In this document: in pieces, positions 45,200-54,241 of the stretch
Layout: each line of letters opens with the position of its first letter
Position numbering within the stretch: the stretch's first letter is position 1
DNA from: Pseudomonas hamedanensis
GTDB taxonomy: Bacteria; Pseudomonadota; Gammaproteobacteria; Pseudomonadales; Pseudomonadaceae
Length of the DNA stretch: 64,000 nucleotides
Direction: 5' to 3'
NCBI RefSeq assembly: GCF_014268595.2
Contig: NZ_CP077091.1
Coordinates: forward strand, 4,136,001 to 4,200,000
Translations under genes and position numbers: made by a program
Notes under the pieces: generated by a model
Database searches by the model: none
Seen by the model: the letters and a program-made list of their open reading frames with translations, nothing else
Told to the model about the DNA's origin: nothing

Positions 45200-46753
45200 A
45201 TGCCTGCTTCGCCACCGTTGTCGATGCCCTTCAATCCGGCCGGCATAGCCCTCGATCGCCGCCAAGGTTTGAGCCGCCAGCTCTATCAGGCGTTGCGCCT
45301 GCGTGTGCTTGATGGGCGTCTGGCCAGTGGCACACGGTTACCGGCCAGTCGTGATCTGGCGGCGGCCCTGGGTATTTCGCGCAACAGTGTCGTACGCGCC
45401 TACGATCAGTTATATGCCGAGGGGTTTATCGAAGGGCGTGTCGGCGATGGCACCTATGTCGCCCGATTGACCCCTGCGTTGATTCCGACGAAAAAATTAT
45501 CCACAAAACCATCCACAGCTTTGTCAACAGGCTTACCCACAACCTTATCCACAGAATCGTTGGATTTACCTGTAATTTCATCCAGTAAAGTTATCCACAG
45601 TGGTGGTTTTTTCCGCATCGAAAAACACCATTTGCCTCGCCCGCCGAGCGGTCCGCCGCGGGCTTTTCGGGTTGGCGTTCCGGCGTTTGATCTGTTTCCG
45701 TTCGAGGTCTGGGCCAAGCTGAATGCGGCTTTCTGGCGCAAACCGGATCTGCAGCAACTCTGTTACGGCGATCCGGCGGGTGATGCGCGACTGCGCACGA
45801 TGATCGCGGCCTATTTGCGCAGCTCGCGTGGCATGCAATGTGCCGCTGAGCAAATAGTGATCACCAGTGGTGCGCAGCAGGGCATCAGCCTTTGTGCACA
45901 GTTGCTGGTCGAGCGGGGAAGCGGCGTGGCAATCGAGAATCCTGGCTACCGTGCGGCAGGTCATGCCTTTGCCGTGGCGGGTGCGCGCTTGCATGGGATC
46001 CGTGTCGACAGCGAAGGCATCGATTGCAACGAAATGGCCCGCCTCAGCGACTGTCGTGTGGCCTACGTGACGCCCTCCCATCAATACCCGACCGGCGTGG
46101 TCATGAGCCTGGCCCGACGCCTGGAGCTGCTCGCCTGGGCCGAGCGCACCGATGGCTGGATCGTCGAAGACGACTATGACGGCGAATACCGTTACACCGG
46201 TGCGCCACTGGCGCCCTTGGCCGCGCTCGACCGGCAGGGGCGCGTGCTGTATGTCGGCACTTTCGGCAAGGTGGCGTTCCCGGCGCTGCGCCTCGGCTAT
46301 CTGGTCTTGCCGCCGGGGCTGGTGGATGCGTTTGCGCAACGCCGGGCGGTCGACGTCCGGCATTCGGAAGTCAGTACGCAAGCAGTCATGGCCGAGTTCA
46401 TGGCTGCCGGGCATTTCCAACGGCATATCCGGCGCATGCGCCGTGCGGCGCTGAGTCGGCGCAATGCGCTGCTTGCCGGTTGGCCGGCGGCGATTGCCGG
46501 TGTGGGCAGTCTGCCCGCGGTCTCGGCCGGATTGCACCTGACCGTGGCGGTGGACAGCATCGAGCGCGAGCAGCAGTTGATCGAACTGGCCGCTCGCGCG
46601 GACGTGGAAATCAACGGTTTGAGCAGTTATTGGCTAGCCGACTCGGCGACGCCCCTGTTGCAGCGCGCCGGACTGGTGTTGGGGTTCGCTGCCGTGCCCG
46701 AAGCGGCCATCAGCGCTGCACTGGCGCGCTTGCGCCAGGCGTGGCAGGGCTGA
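45200..46753 (+). CDS. MocR-type GntR/aminotransferase regulator
   Basis: 517 residues: N-terminal winged helix (about 20-88; LYQALRLRVLDGRLASGTRLP, RDLAAALGISRNSVVRAYDQL), a linker (about 95-140), and a fold-type I aminotransferase domain (about 145-517) with the PLP-site GTFGKVAFPALRLGY Lys near 356. Such proteins sense PLP or an amino compound and activate neighbouring genes, probably the divergent paiB operon. The linker encodes LST-type tetrapeptide repeats over a cluster of DnaA boxes. The last 44 bases overlap the convergent gene's 3' end. Confidence 0.9.
   Translation: MPASPPLSMPFNPAGIALDRRQGLSRQLYQALRLRVLDGRLASGTRLPASRDLAAALGISRNSVVRAYDQLYAEGFIEGRVGDGTYVARLTPALIPTKKLSTKPSTALSTGLPTTLSTESLDLPVISSSKVIHSGGFFRIEKHHLPRPPSGPPRAFRVGVPAFDLFPFEVWAKLNAAFWRKPDLQQLCYGDPAGDARLRTMIAAYLRSSRGMQCAAEQIVITSGAQQGISLCAQLLVERGSGVAIENPGYRAAGHAFAVAGARLHGIRVDSEGIDCNEMARLSDCRVAYVTPSHQYPTGVVMSLARRLELLAWAERTDGWIVEDDYDGEYRYTGAPLAPLAALDRQGRVLYVGTFGKVAFPALRLGYLVLPPGLVDAFAQRRAVDVRHSEVSTQAVMAEFMAAGHFQRHIRRMRRAALSRRNALLAGWPAAIAGVGSLPAVSAGLHLTVAVDSIEREQQLIELAARADVEINGLSSYWLADSATPLLQRAGLVLGFAAVPEAAISAALARLRQAWQG
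45497..45599. other. DnaA-box cluster inside the MocR linker
   Basis: Perfect boxes TTATCCACA at 45497-45505, 45545-45553 and 45591-45599, all on the plus strand. Between the first two lie CCATCCACA (45509), TTGTCAACA (45521) and TTACCCACA (45533), so five 9-mers start exactly 12 bp apart. In frame these read L-S-T repeats; the third perfect box is in another reading phase (V-I-H-S). The stretch is AT-richer than its surroundings. DnaA binding is predicted from the consensus, not shown. Confidence 0.7.
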
Positions 46754-49700
46754 AGAACAACGCTTGCGCCAGGGTGCTGTCAATTTTGCTGCGGTAAATT
46801 TCGATGAGCTCTTCGTTGCTTTTGCCTTGTTGACAGAACGCTCGGCCCAAACGCCGTTGGGCGGCGGTTTTCATGTGCCCAGCGGTGAACGCACTGACCG
46901 CGTCGTCGGCGTTGGCATAATGGAAATGGGCGTACCACAGCACCCCGCCGTCTTTATCGCGGACTTCGTATTCGTCCATATAGTCCCGTCGCGAACCCTT
47001 GAGCCGGCGTCGGGTAACGGTCTTGGCGATGCGCACGTCGTTGCGACTTTTCAACCACTGCACCCGAGCGGCCGTCGGCGGCTGCTGCTTGATCAGCTGG
47101 ATGCGCGCCGCAGTACCTTTTTCATAAAGCGCGGTTGCCGCTTCACTGAGCGAATGCCCAAGCCTCTCGGCTGATCCTGTCGAGTCTGCACTTTGGTTCG
47201 CCGCGGTCAGTGCCGCATCGATGGCATCGCCAGCGCGGCGTAAACGCGCCGCGTGTTGATGGTAGATTTCTTCGATCTCCACCGGGATCCGCGCGCCTCG
47301 CTTGATGTGAGCCTCGTTCTGTCGATAAAACTGCGCTAAGCCGTCCACCAGTGCCGTCGCTGACGCGACGCTTTCTTCGACACTGGGTACGGTCTTGGCA
47401 GGCGTCGGAGTCGAGGTGACATGTTCGACCCATTCCCCAGGTGATTTTTCATGAAAGGTGGCGATGACGCCGGTCAGTTGGGTGCGCACCTCGACCAGAT
47501 CGGTGTCCTCGCCGTTGAGGCTTTTTTTCCGTTCGCCAACCAATGTCCCCTTGAAGCGGGTTTTGATGATCTTTCGGTTCCCTGCCGCTGGTGCTGGCCT
47601 GGAGGGACCCGGTAACGGCTCCAGTACGTGCTTGTTGCGCAGCAGGTCGGCGAGTCGTACGTCGCTGCGTGCCTTGAACTCGACCACCCGTTTGCGCACG
47701 TGTGCCAACCGCTCGGTGTTGATCTGCTCTGGATATTCTTCGGCGAAGTCGGCGAAGCGTTGATCGACCGCGCTGAATTGTTCGCAAACGTTGCTCAGCG
47801 CATCAATCCGTTCACGCAGATCGCTCAGGCTTTCGTCCTCGATGAGGCTCAGCGAACTCTGAATGTTCAGCGCAGCATCTTCGATGAGCTCGGCGAGGAC
47901 CTTTCTCGCATCGGCATGGGCTGCGGTAGTGCCGGTCTTGAGGCAAATATTTTCCGCAAGGCTGATTTGCAGCAGCTTGAGATCGTGCAACTCGTAGCCC
48001 GGCAGTGCCTCGCTGTAGGTAAGACGGACCTCGACGGCTTCCTTCCCCAGTCGTTCCAGTTCTTCGAAGCGTGTCTGGGCGAATTCGATTTTTTCAATGA
48101 TCTTTTGGGTCTGGTCGGTCGTGACTTCCTGGGCCTGAATGTACGCCTGGTCGTCGGCGCTGGTTCCACTGGCCATCATTGCCATCACCGATTGCAGCTG
48201 TTGCTGATACTCCGGGATATTTTGACTCAGCCACTCTTGCCCCAGGAACAGCTGCATCTCCAGCCGCTCGATCATGACCGTACGATAATTGGGAATGGAT
48301 TCTTCCAGCTGCAATGCCTTGATCTTTTCGATGATCGCCTCGTACGCCTGACTTTGCGAGACGAGGGTAGCCAGGTAGCGTTCGCGTGCCTGCGCACGTG
48401 TTGCCGGGAGGGCTGTTTGCAAGGCCTGACGGTCTTCCTGCAGACGTGTTTCCTTGGTTTGCATCGTTTGGTCGAATGCTGTGATGTCGGTTTTCAGTGC
48501 CTCGATATGCGTGCTGCGTTTTTCTCTTGCCTTGCGCCGGCGTGCGGACAGCCCGCCACCGCGCAGACGCAAGCGCAGATCGATCACCCACTGCGCACCG
48601 CCGGCCCGGCTGAGCAATGGTCCGACACGAGGGGGAGGCTGGCGTGAGTCGATGATCTGCACATCCCCGTGCTCATTGAGCATCACCTCGAACCAACGCT
48701 CGCCAACCGGCGCGTACCAGCGCTCTTGATGCGCATGGAGAAAACGATGCGCGCCTGTGCTGGCGGCTGTGCCGAGTGCCTTGGGTTTGTCAATCTTGAA
48801 GCGGTCGAGTAATTCGTTGAGCGCCACGGGCGAACGTTTCAATGCCGCGACACCGTTGAGCGATGCTTCATGATTGGCCGACAGCTCCGTGCCGGTGATA
48901 TCGGGCAAGCGTAGCGGCTCGATGAGTTTTAGCGGTGCTGTCGGGAGTGGCGTCATCTCTTCCGTTATCGTTGCCGGTTTCGACTCGGGTAACGGCCTGT
49001 TGCCCACGGCTGCGCGGTGGGCCAGCGCCATGCCCAACGCCAGCAGAATGTCGGCGATGGCGCTCCAGGCGACCTTGCCGGGTTGCTGATTGGCCTCGTC
49101 GCTGACTTCCTGAAGGTCATCCAGGATCTGCCAGATCCAGGCGGCCGTGCCGACACTGCGCCCGAGAAACGGCAGGGCTGCGTTGAACATTGCCCAGCCG
49201 CCACGTTTGAGCGAGGCCCAGCGCGCTTCGGCATTGGACACTGACTGGCGGTCAGCCTGGGCGATGATGGCCTGGACATTGGCCTTGTGCAGTGTCGTCA
49301 GCACATCGCTTTCGATCGCTGGGGTGCCCAGTGCTACCGGCCCCGACATGTCGAGGGCCGTACTTGGGTTGACGAGCAATTGCGGGATTGTCCAGACCGA
49401 AGGCAGGCTGGCCGTGAACACGAACTGGCTGTAGTTGAATCGCACGTCATCCGGCAGCCAGGCGAGTACCGATTCGCGCAGTTGCCGTGAATGCTCAATG
49501 GCATACAGCAGGTTGGCGTGGCTGGGGTACTGCAGCAGCGTCTGCTCGAACAACGGCTGATAGAGCACGCAGGGACCTTTGTCCGTTTCCCGCGGGCCGA
49601 TGACATACATGTTGGCGACCTTATCGGCCCGCGACGTGCTGCGATGGGCGACGAATGCCAGTTCACGGATGACGATCTCATGGCCATCGACGTGGCGCGC

Positions 49701-51314
49701 GCCGTGGGTATTGGCCAATGCTGCGACGACATACCGGTAACCCAGCTCATCGATGCCGGCGCGGGCCCGAATCTTGTGTTGCAACGCCAGCAGCGGCAGT
49801 TCGATAGCCAACTGGCTGGTGTACAGCGCTTGCAGCGAAGTGGCCTGCCGGGAGTCATCGACCAAGCGCTTTTTCAAGTATGCCGGGTAGGTTTCACCAA
49901 TATTGACCGTATTCACCAGCGATTCGACATAGGCCACGGTCATCCAGTCCGGGACGGCGCTGGCGTCTTTGTAGCGGACGGTCTTGTTGCCCAACGGCTG
50001 TCCCGCGAGGTTTTGCAGGGCCAGATCCATCAGCGACAGGGTTTGGGTCTGGGTATTGCCTGGCCAGACGAACGTGCCCCAGACCTGCAGGCTGGTAATA
50101 CTGATTTCGATGTCATCAAGGTTTACCTCACTGGCGGTGGGATGGTCCTTGCGTATTTGTTGTGTCAGGGCATCGCGGGTAAACGTTTGCAGGCTGGCCA
50201 GTTCGCTCTGAAAGGTCTTGCCGTTGTGTTCATGCTGGACGGTTGTCAGATCCAGCAGATGGCGGCTGTAACGGGTCTGGTCGGCCGCCGGAGCGTTGCT
50301 CAGCCAGTCGGGCAGCAACGGGCGCAGGCGCTCGATGTGCGGCTCCAGACGTGGTGTCGGGCGATCAGGATTGCCGGTTGCGCCGGAATGAGGGAACAGG
50401 TTGGAGAGGGTCGAACCCTCGAAAAAATTGATCGCGCCGAGGGCGTCGGCCTCAAGGGCAATCAAGGTGCAGGCCTGATGGTCGAAAAAATGGCCTTGGG
50501 GCTCGACCAGGCGCCATTTGAAGCTGGCGCCGGGGGTGCCTTGCCGAAAGCGGCGCGGCAACGCCTTGGCGATGTCCTCCACCGAATCGAAGCGCTGGAA
50601 GCCGTTGACCACCGAGTGGGTCACGATCAATGTACGTTTTTCAACCGTCCCGATAAGGACCGCCGTATCGAGCATCATCCTGTGACGGCGGTCAGTACCC
50701 TCGTCCTGGTCGATGTCGATCAGGCAGGCGCGCGTCTGGTATCGGTCCGCGACTCGCTGAAGCTTGTCCGGGTGGTTGAAAACAGCCTGGGCCATGGCGC
50801 GCTGGCCGGCATCCCAGCCAAGGCTTGCATCGACATTCCACACATTGCGCAAGGCATCTGACATTTGCTGCCAGCGCGGCTGACCCGGGTAGGTGAAATC
50901 GTCCCAGTAGTCAACCTGCTGCTCTTGATAGGCAATGAACAGTAACGGCGCCAGTTCGTTGAGCAGGCAACCGATGGCGGCGATTTTCACCGGCAGATGA
51001 ATGGGCGAGAGCAGCTCGGCCTCCCGGGCCAGGAAATGTTCGCCATCGATGTAGGTCACGCTGGAGCCAGACAGGGCGAGCCGTACCAGAACGCCGGTCA
51101 GGGACTCGATTTGATTGTCTCCGGGGATGACCCGCTCGCCGACGACAACCCAGGCAGGTGTCACCACCAGGGTCAGTTGCGGATCGAGATCAAGTTGCGG
51201 ATACAGCGTCTCGAGTGCCGGGCGCAGGGTCTTCGAGGCGACCTCGCGCAACGACGGTCCAGTGACCAGTTGGGTTACGACATCAACGGCACTGGGTGTG
51301 GGCATTTCGGACAT
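46710..51314 (-). CDS. Very large DUF6543/dermonecrotic-toxin-like protein (1534 aa)
   Basis: Resembles the large pseudomonad proteins annotated with the dermonecrotic-toxin-like DUF6543 domain (recalled, not searched). The N-terminal ~650 residues match that domain in style (PSLREVASKTLRPALETLYPQ, YSRHLLDLTTVQHEHNG). Two hydrophobic stretches lie at about 705-770, a charged coiled coil at about 925-1000, and a C-terminal domain ends with RDKDGGVLWYAHFHYANADDAVSAF (split near 1455-1480). No signal peptide. Candidate secreted or contact-dependent effector. ATG 51314 was chosen over GTG 51320. Confidence 0.6.
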   Translation of the reverse strand: MSEMPTPSAVDVVTQLVTGPSLREVASKTLRPALETLYPQLDLDPQLTLVVTPAWVVVGERVIPGDNQIESLTGVLVRLALSGSSVTYIDGEHFLAREAELLSPIHLPVKIAAIGCLLNELAPLLFIAYQEQQVDYWDDFTYPGQPRWQQMSDALRNVWNVDASLGWDAGQRAMAQAVFNHPDKLQRVADRYQTRACLIDIDQDEGTDRRHRMMLDTAVLIGTVEKRTLIVTHSVVNGFQRFDSVEDIAKALPRRFRQGTPGASFKWRLVEPQGHFFDHQACTLIALEADALGAINFFEGSTLSNLFPHSGATGNPDRPTPRLEPHIERLRPLLPDWLSNAPAADQTRYSRHLLDLTTVQHEHNGKTFQSELASLQTFTRDALTQQIRKDHPTASEVNLDDIEISITSLQVWGTFVWPGNTQTQTLSLMDLALQNLAGQPLGNKTVRYKDASAVPDWMTVAYVESLVNTVNIGETYPAYLKKRLVDDSRQATSLQALYTSQLAIELPLLALQHKIRARAGIDELGYRYVVAALANTHGARHVDGHEIVIRELAFVAHRSTSRADKVANMYVIGPRETDKGPCVLYQPLFEQTLLQYPSHANLLYAIEHSRQLRESVLAWLPDDVRFNYSQFVFTASLPSVWTIPQLLVNPSTALDMSGPVALGTPAIESDVLTTLHKANVQAIIAQADRQSVSNAEARWASLKRGGWAMFNAALPFLGRSVGTAAWIWQILDDLQEVSDEANQQPGKVAWSAIADILLALGMALAHRAAVGNRPLPESKPATITEEMTPLPTAPLKLIEPLRLPDITGTELSANHEASLNGVAALKRSPVALNELLDRFKIDKPKALGTAASTGAHRFLHAHQERWYAPVGERWFEVMLNEHGDVQIIDSRQPPPRVGPLLSRAGGAQWVIDLRLRLRGGGLSARRRKAREKRSTHIEALKTDITAFDQTMQTKETRLQEDRQALQTALPATRAQARERYLATLVSQSQAYEAIIEKIKALQLEESIPNYRTVMIERLEMQLFLGQEWLSQNIPEYQQQLQSVMAMMASGTSADDQAYIQAQEVTTDQTQKIIEKIEFAQTRFEELERLGKEAVEVRLTYSEALPGYELHDLKLLQISLAENICLKTGTTAAHADARKVLAELIEDAALNIQSSLSLIEDESLSDLRERIDALSNVCEQFSAVDQRFADFAEEYPEQINTERLAHVRKRVVEFKARSDVRLADLLRNKHVLEPLPGPSRPAPAAGNRKIIKTRFKGTLVGERKKSLNGEDTDLVEVRTQLTGVIATFHEKSPGEWVEHVTSTPTPAKTVPSVEESVASATALVDGLAQFYRQNEAHIKRGARIPVEIEEIYHQHAARLRRAGDAIDAALTAANQSADSTGSAERLGHSLSEAATALYEKGTAARIQLIKQQPPTAARVQWLKSRNDVRIAKTVTRRRLKGSRRDYMDEYEVRDKDGGVLWYAHFHYANADDAVSAFTAGHMKTAAQRRLGRAFCQQGKSNEELIEIYRSKIDSTLAQALFFSPATPGASAPVQR

Positions 51315-51427
51315 GGGCACTACCTGCTCTGATTGGAGCGCCGGAAGGCGCGGAATCGGAGCAGGCTAAAGCGGCCGTGGAAAGGTCGTGCGGTAGATAA
51401 ATATCGCCGGCCAAAAAAGCCCGTACG

Positions 51428-51469
51428 CGCGATCACTGTGGCGAGGCAGCCCTCGTCACAGTGATCGCG
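51428..51469 (-). terminator. Long 19-bp stem-loop upstream of the giant gene
   Basis: Bases 51428-51446 pair with 51451-51469 (one G-T wobble) around loop CAGC; arm core GCGATCACTGTG. On the minus strand it is followed, ten bases on, by TTTTTT. Probably a terminator for the amidohydrolase transcript. Confidence 0.5.
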
Positions 51470-51470
51470 T

Positions 51471-51579
51471 CATCTTTAAGTCCACGCAGTTTTAGACGCG
51501 CAGGGTGCGTTCTTCGGCGTGGGCGCCAGAGCTCAGCATGGCCGCGCACAGCGCCGAGGTGATCAGTCGCTTTTTTCAT
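51471..51579 (-). pseudogene. Remnant of a PotF/SpuD-like polyamine-binding protein gene
   Basis: Reading the minus strand from ATG 51579, which overlaps the upstream stop as ATGA, one base must be dropped in the A-run. The frame then gives KKRLITSALCAAMLSSGAHA, a signal peptide, then EERTLRV. The next codons read stop-N-C-V-D where polyamine-binding proteins have Y-N-W-A-D. So there is a frameshift at the start, a nonsense change and loss of everything beyond. The order amidohydrolase then polyamine-binding protein is known in other Pseudomonas, supporting the identification. Confidence 0.7.
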
Positions 51580-52601
51580 TGTTCAAAACCTTCCAGCACG
51601 TTCACCGCGTTGATGCCGATTTCTTCCACCGCATAGCCACCCTCCATGACAAACAGCGTCGGCTTGCCAAGAGCGGCGATGCGTTTGCCCATGGCGAGGT
51701 AATCCGGGCTGTCGAGTTTGAACTGCGAGATCGGGTCGTTCTTGAACGTATCAACACCGAGTGAGACGACGATGACGTCAGCACCATAGCGGTCGATCTT
51801 GTCGCAGGCCCGATCCAGCGCCGCGCTCCACGCATCCCAGCCGGAACCGGCCGGCAGCGGATAGTTGAAGTTGAAACCTTCGCCAGCGCCTTCGCCGTGC
51901 TCATCGTCATAACCGAGGAAGAACGGAAACTCGGCTTCCGGATGGCCATGGATCGAAGTGAACAGCACATCGCTGCGCTCGTAGAAAATCGACTGAGTGC
52001 CGTTGCCGTGGTGGTAGTCGACGTCAAGGATCGCGACCTTTTTGTGGCCCTGGTCGAGGAAGGCCTGAGCGGCGATGGCGGCGTTGTTGAGGTAGCAATA
52101 ACCGCCCATCAAATCGCTGGCGGCGTGGTGCCCCGGCGGACGGCACAGGGCGAAGGCACTGTGTGCACCGGCCTGGATGTGCGCTTGCGCGGTCAGCGCC
52201 ACCTGCGCCGCGCTGTATGCCGCTTGCCAGGTGCCGGCGGTGATCGGCGCGCCGCCATCGAAGCTGTAATAACCGAGCTGGCCATGCAGGCTGGTCGGTT
52301 TTATTGCGCGCAGCGTGCGCGCCGGCCAGGTATACGGCAGCAAATCGCCGTCGGTGTTGAACTTGGCCCACCGATCCCAGGCACCTTTGAAAAATTCCAG
52401 ATAGTCGCGGCTGTGAATGCGCGCGATTGGCTCCAGACCGAAATCCTTCGGCGCCTGGACCGCACCGAGGTTCTGCTGCTGTACGCGTTGCAGCACATGG
52501 TCGGCACGCGACGGCATCTCGAAGCACGGTTTGAGCTGGCCATCGATGAGTTCGCAGCGGCCATGGTGCAGGTGGTGATCGTCTGAGTAGATCGTCAGCA
52601 T
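51576..52601 (-). CDS. aphA: Acetylpolyamine amidohydrolase (histone deacetylase family)
   Basis: 341-residue zinc hydrolase of the HDAC/AcuC/AphA family, removing acetyl groups from acetylputrescine, acetylcadaverine and similar. Landmarks: RPPGHHA (about 155-161), DVDYHHGNGTQ with zinc Asp/His (about 192-202), GYDDEHGEGAGEGFNFN and LGVDTFKNDP. Length and MLTIYSDDHHLHHG start match Pseudomonas AphA. Its stop overlaps the start of a decayed binding-protein gene. Three acetyltransferase/PaiB genes lie 7 kb away. Confidence 0.92.
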   Translation of the reverse strand: MLTIYSDDHHLHHGRCELIDGQLKPCFEMPSRADHVLQRVQQQNLGAVQAPKDFGLEPIARIHSRDYLEFFKGAWDRWAKFNTDGDLLPYTWPARTLRAIKPTSLHGQLGYYSFDGGAPITAGTWQAAYSAAQVALTAQAHIQAGAHSAFALCRPPGHHAASDLMGGYCYLNNAAIAAQAFLDQGHKKVAILDVDYHHGNGTQSIFYERSDVLFTSIHGHPEAEFPFFLGYDDEHGEGAGEGFNFNYPLPAGSGWDAWSAALDRACDKIDRYGADVIVVSLGVDTFKNDPISQFKLDSPDYLAMGKRIAALGKPTLFVMEGGYAVEEIGINAVNVLEGFEQ

Positions 52602-52760
52602 TTGTTGTTCTCCGCAAGGCTGATTCAGTTGACCTCAGTGTTGCGGCGCACGGCGAATCGGAGAACGTCGGGAGCGGCCAAAAGGGGATCGATATGGCCA
52701 AAACCTGTGACCGCAATTCGCCCCTCGTTGACGCAGGCTGAGGGGTGAAATACGAACCCT

Positions 52761-52850
52761 TGTAGGAGTGAGCCTGCTCGCGATAGCGGTCTGTCAGCCA
52801 ACAAAAATGTTGGATGATAAATGGCTATCGCGAGCAGGCTCATTCCTACA
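52761..52850. repeat. REP pair (inverted, 24-bp arms)
   Basis: Arms 52761-52784 and 52827-52850, one mismatch (GTGAG versus CATTC). It lies between the amidohydrolase start and the end of the araC-type gene. The preceding 52602-52760 holds no gene; an imperfect dyad CCCCTC...GAGGGG lies near 52722-52746. Confidence 0.87.
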
Positions 52851-52858
52851 AAGGGATA

Positions 52859-53854
52859 TCAATGCGGGCGAAACTGACTCGGCGCCACACCACTCCAGCG
52901 CACAAACGCATGCCGAAAACTCGCGGTCTCGCTGAAACCCAGCGTCTCGGCAATCCGATAGATCGGCAGTTGATCCTCACACAACATCTGCTTGGCCCGC
53001 TCGAAGCGCAGCTCATCGAGCAGTTCCTGATAACTGCTGCCCATGTCTTTCAGATGTCGGCGCAAGGTACGCGGCGAGCATTTCATCTGCTGCGCCAAAC
53101 CTTCCAGCCCCGGCGCAGCATTCAACTGAGCGCCGAGCAACTGCCGAATCCGCCCCAGCCAGGCCTGGCGCCCGGTGAATTCCAGATTCTGCTTGCGGCA
53201 GCGCTCAGCCATGGCTTGATGGGTAATGGCGTCGGCCAGTGGCAACGGTTGATCCAGCCAGTGACGGTCAAAAGCGAATGCGTTGTCTTTGGCCGAAAAG
53301 TGCAAGGGCGAGTCGAAGGGGTCGGCATAGCTGTCCCGGTAGTCCGGCGCGGCATGTTCGAAACGCGTGGCGCGTAGCGGCAGCGGATGGCCGAGCAAGT
53401 CGTCACAGATGACTTTCAGCGAGACCAGGCAAAATTCGGCATTGAACACGGCCATGGCCGGGCTTTCGCGATAATCGGCGGCGACGAACCAGACCTGTTC
53501 GCCAGCGTCTTCCACGCTCAGTTCGAAAAGTGTTCCCAACAGCGCCGGATAGCGGATCGCCAAACGCAAAGCGTCACCGAAGGTGGCACAGGTCAGCAGT
53601 GCATATCCGAGCATGCCGTAACAGGACACGTGCATGCGCCGGCCCAGTTCGAGGCCGATGTCACGCTTGAGCGCGACGGCGTTGGTGCAGACCTGCATTT
53701 CCTGATGGGTGGTGATACGCGTGTCGGCACGCTGCAGATCCGCCGCTACGATGCCGCTGCCGGCCAACAGCGCCTCGCTCGACAGGCCTTCTGCCTTGAA
53801 CGTGTTGAGGATCAGCGAGACGGCGTTGAGGGTGGTGAGGTGAGAGTGCAGCAT
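52859..53854 (-). CDS. AraC-family regulator (OruR/ArgR-like layout)
   Basis: 331 residues: N-terminal arabinose-binding-type domain (PF12625-like, about 15-200) and C-terminal double HTH (about 235-331; MKCSPRTLRRHLKDMGSSYQELLDELRFERA split, then IAETLGFSETASFRHAFVRWSG). Such regulators often control amino-acid or amine catabolism. Its targets are not obvious; it might regulate the adjacent amidohydrolase. No partner gene is coupled to it. Confidence 0.88.
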   Translation of the reverse strand: MLHSHLTTLNAVSLILNTFKAEGLSSEALLAGSGIVAADLQRADTRITTHQEMQVCTNAVALKRDIGLELGRRMHVSCYGMLGYALLTCATFGDALRLAIRYPALLGTLFELSVEDAGEQVWFVAADYRESPAMAVFNAEFCLVSLKVICDDLLGHPLPLRATRFEHAAPDYRDSYADPFDSPLHFSAKDNAFAFDRHWLDQPLPLADAITHQAMAERCRKQNLEFTGRQAWLGRIRQLLGAQLNAAPGLEGLAQQMKCSPRTLRRHLKDMGSSYQELLDELRFERAKQMLCEDQLPIYRIAETLGFSETASFRHAFVRWSGVAPSQFRPH

Positions 53855-54241
53855 AAGAGGTTTCCCGAACTTGGATGGGGATACCCCAGCAATTTATGTG
53901 CCGCTCAAAATAATTTGTAATGTTGAGAGTATATTGAAAGTGAAACTTTCAGCTGCTGGATAGAGATTATAAATTTAAAAATTCATGGTTTCTAAAGTTA
54001 ACGCTAAAGCTGTAAGTGATTCGAGTGGTACAAGAGGCATGCCAATTTTAAGGTTTAAGCTGCGCTTGGTCTACTGTCAGAAATTACAGGTTTTTGGCCC
54101 GATGTTAACCGTTTGTCCAATATTTTTATTTATAAGTGTTTTTTTTGACAGCTCCATAAGTCGGGTCTAGTTTGCCAGTGGACGTTGCGATTTTTCAGTA
54201 AATATGAACTTTGACTTAATGTATCGCCAAGGAGCTTTAAA
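53855..54241. other. AT-rich gap without a recognised gene
   Basis: This 387-bp stretch between the araC-type gene and the 143-residue orphan is far AT-richer than the rest of the window (runs such as TTTTTATTTATAAGTG). A 61-codon reading frame at 53985-54170 has no ribosome site and no recognisable protein character. It probably holds the promoter of the orphan gene and marks a foreign insertion. Confidence 0.5.

Noticed and set aside
53985..54170. 61-codon frame in the AT-rich gap
   Set aside because: No ribosome site, mixed composition, and no recognisable protein features.
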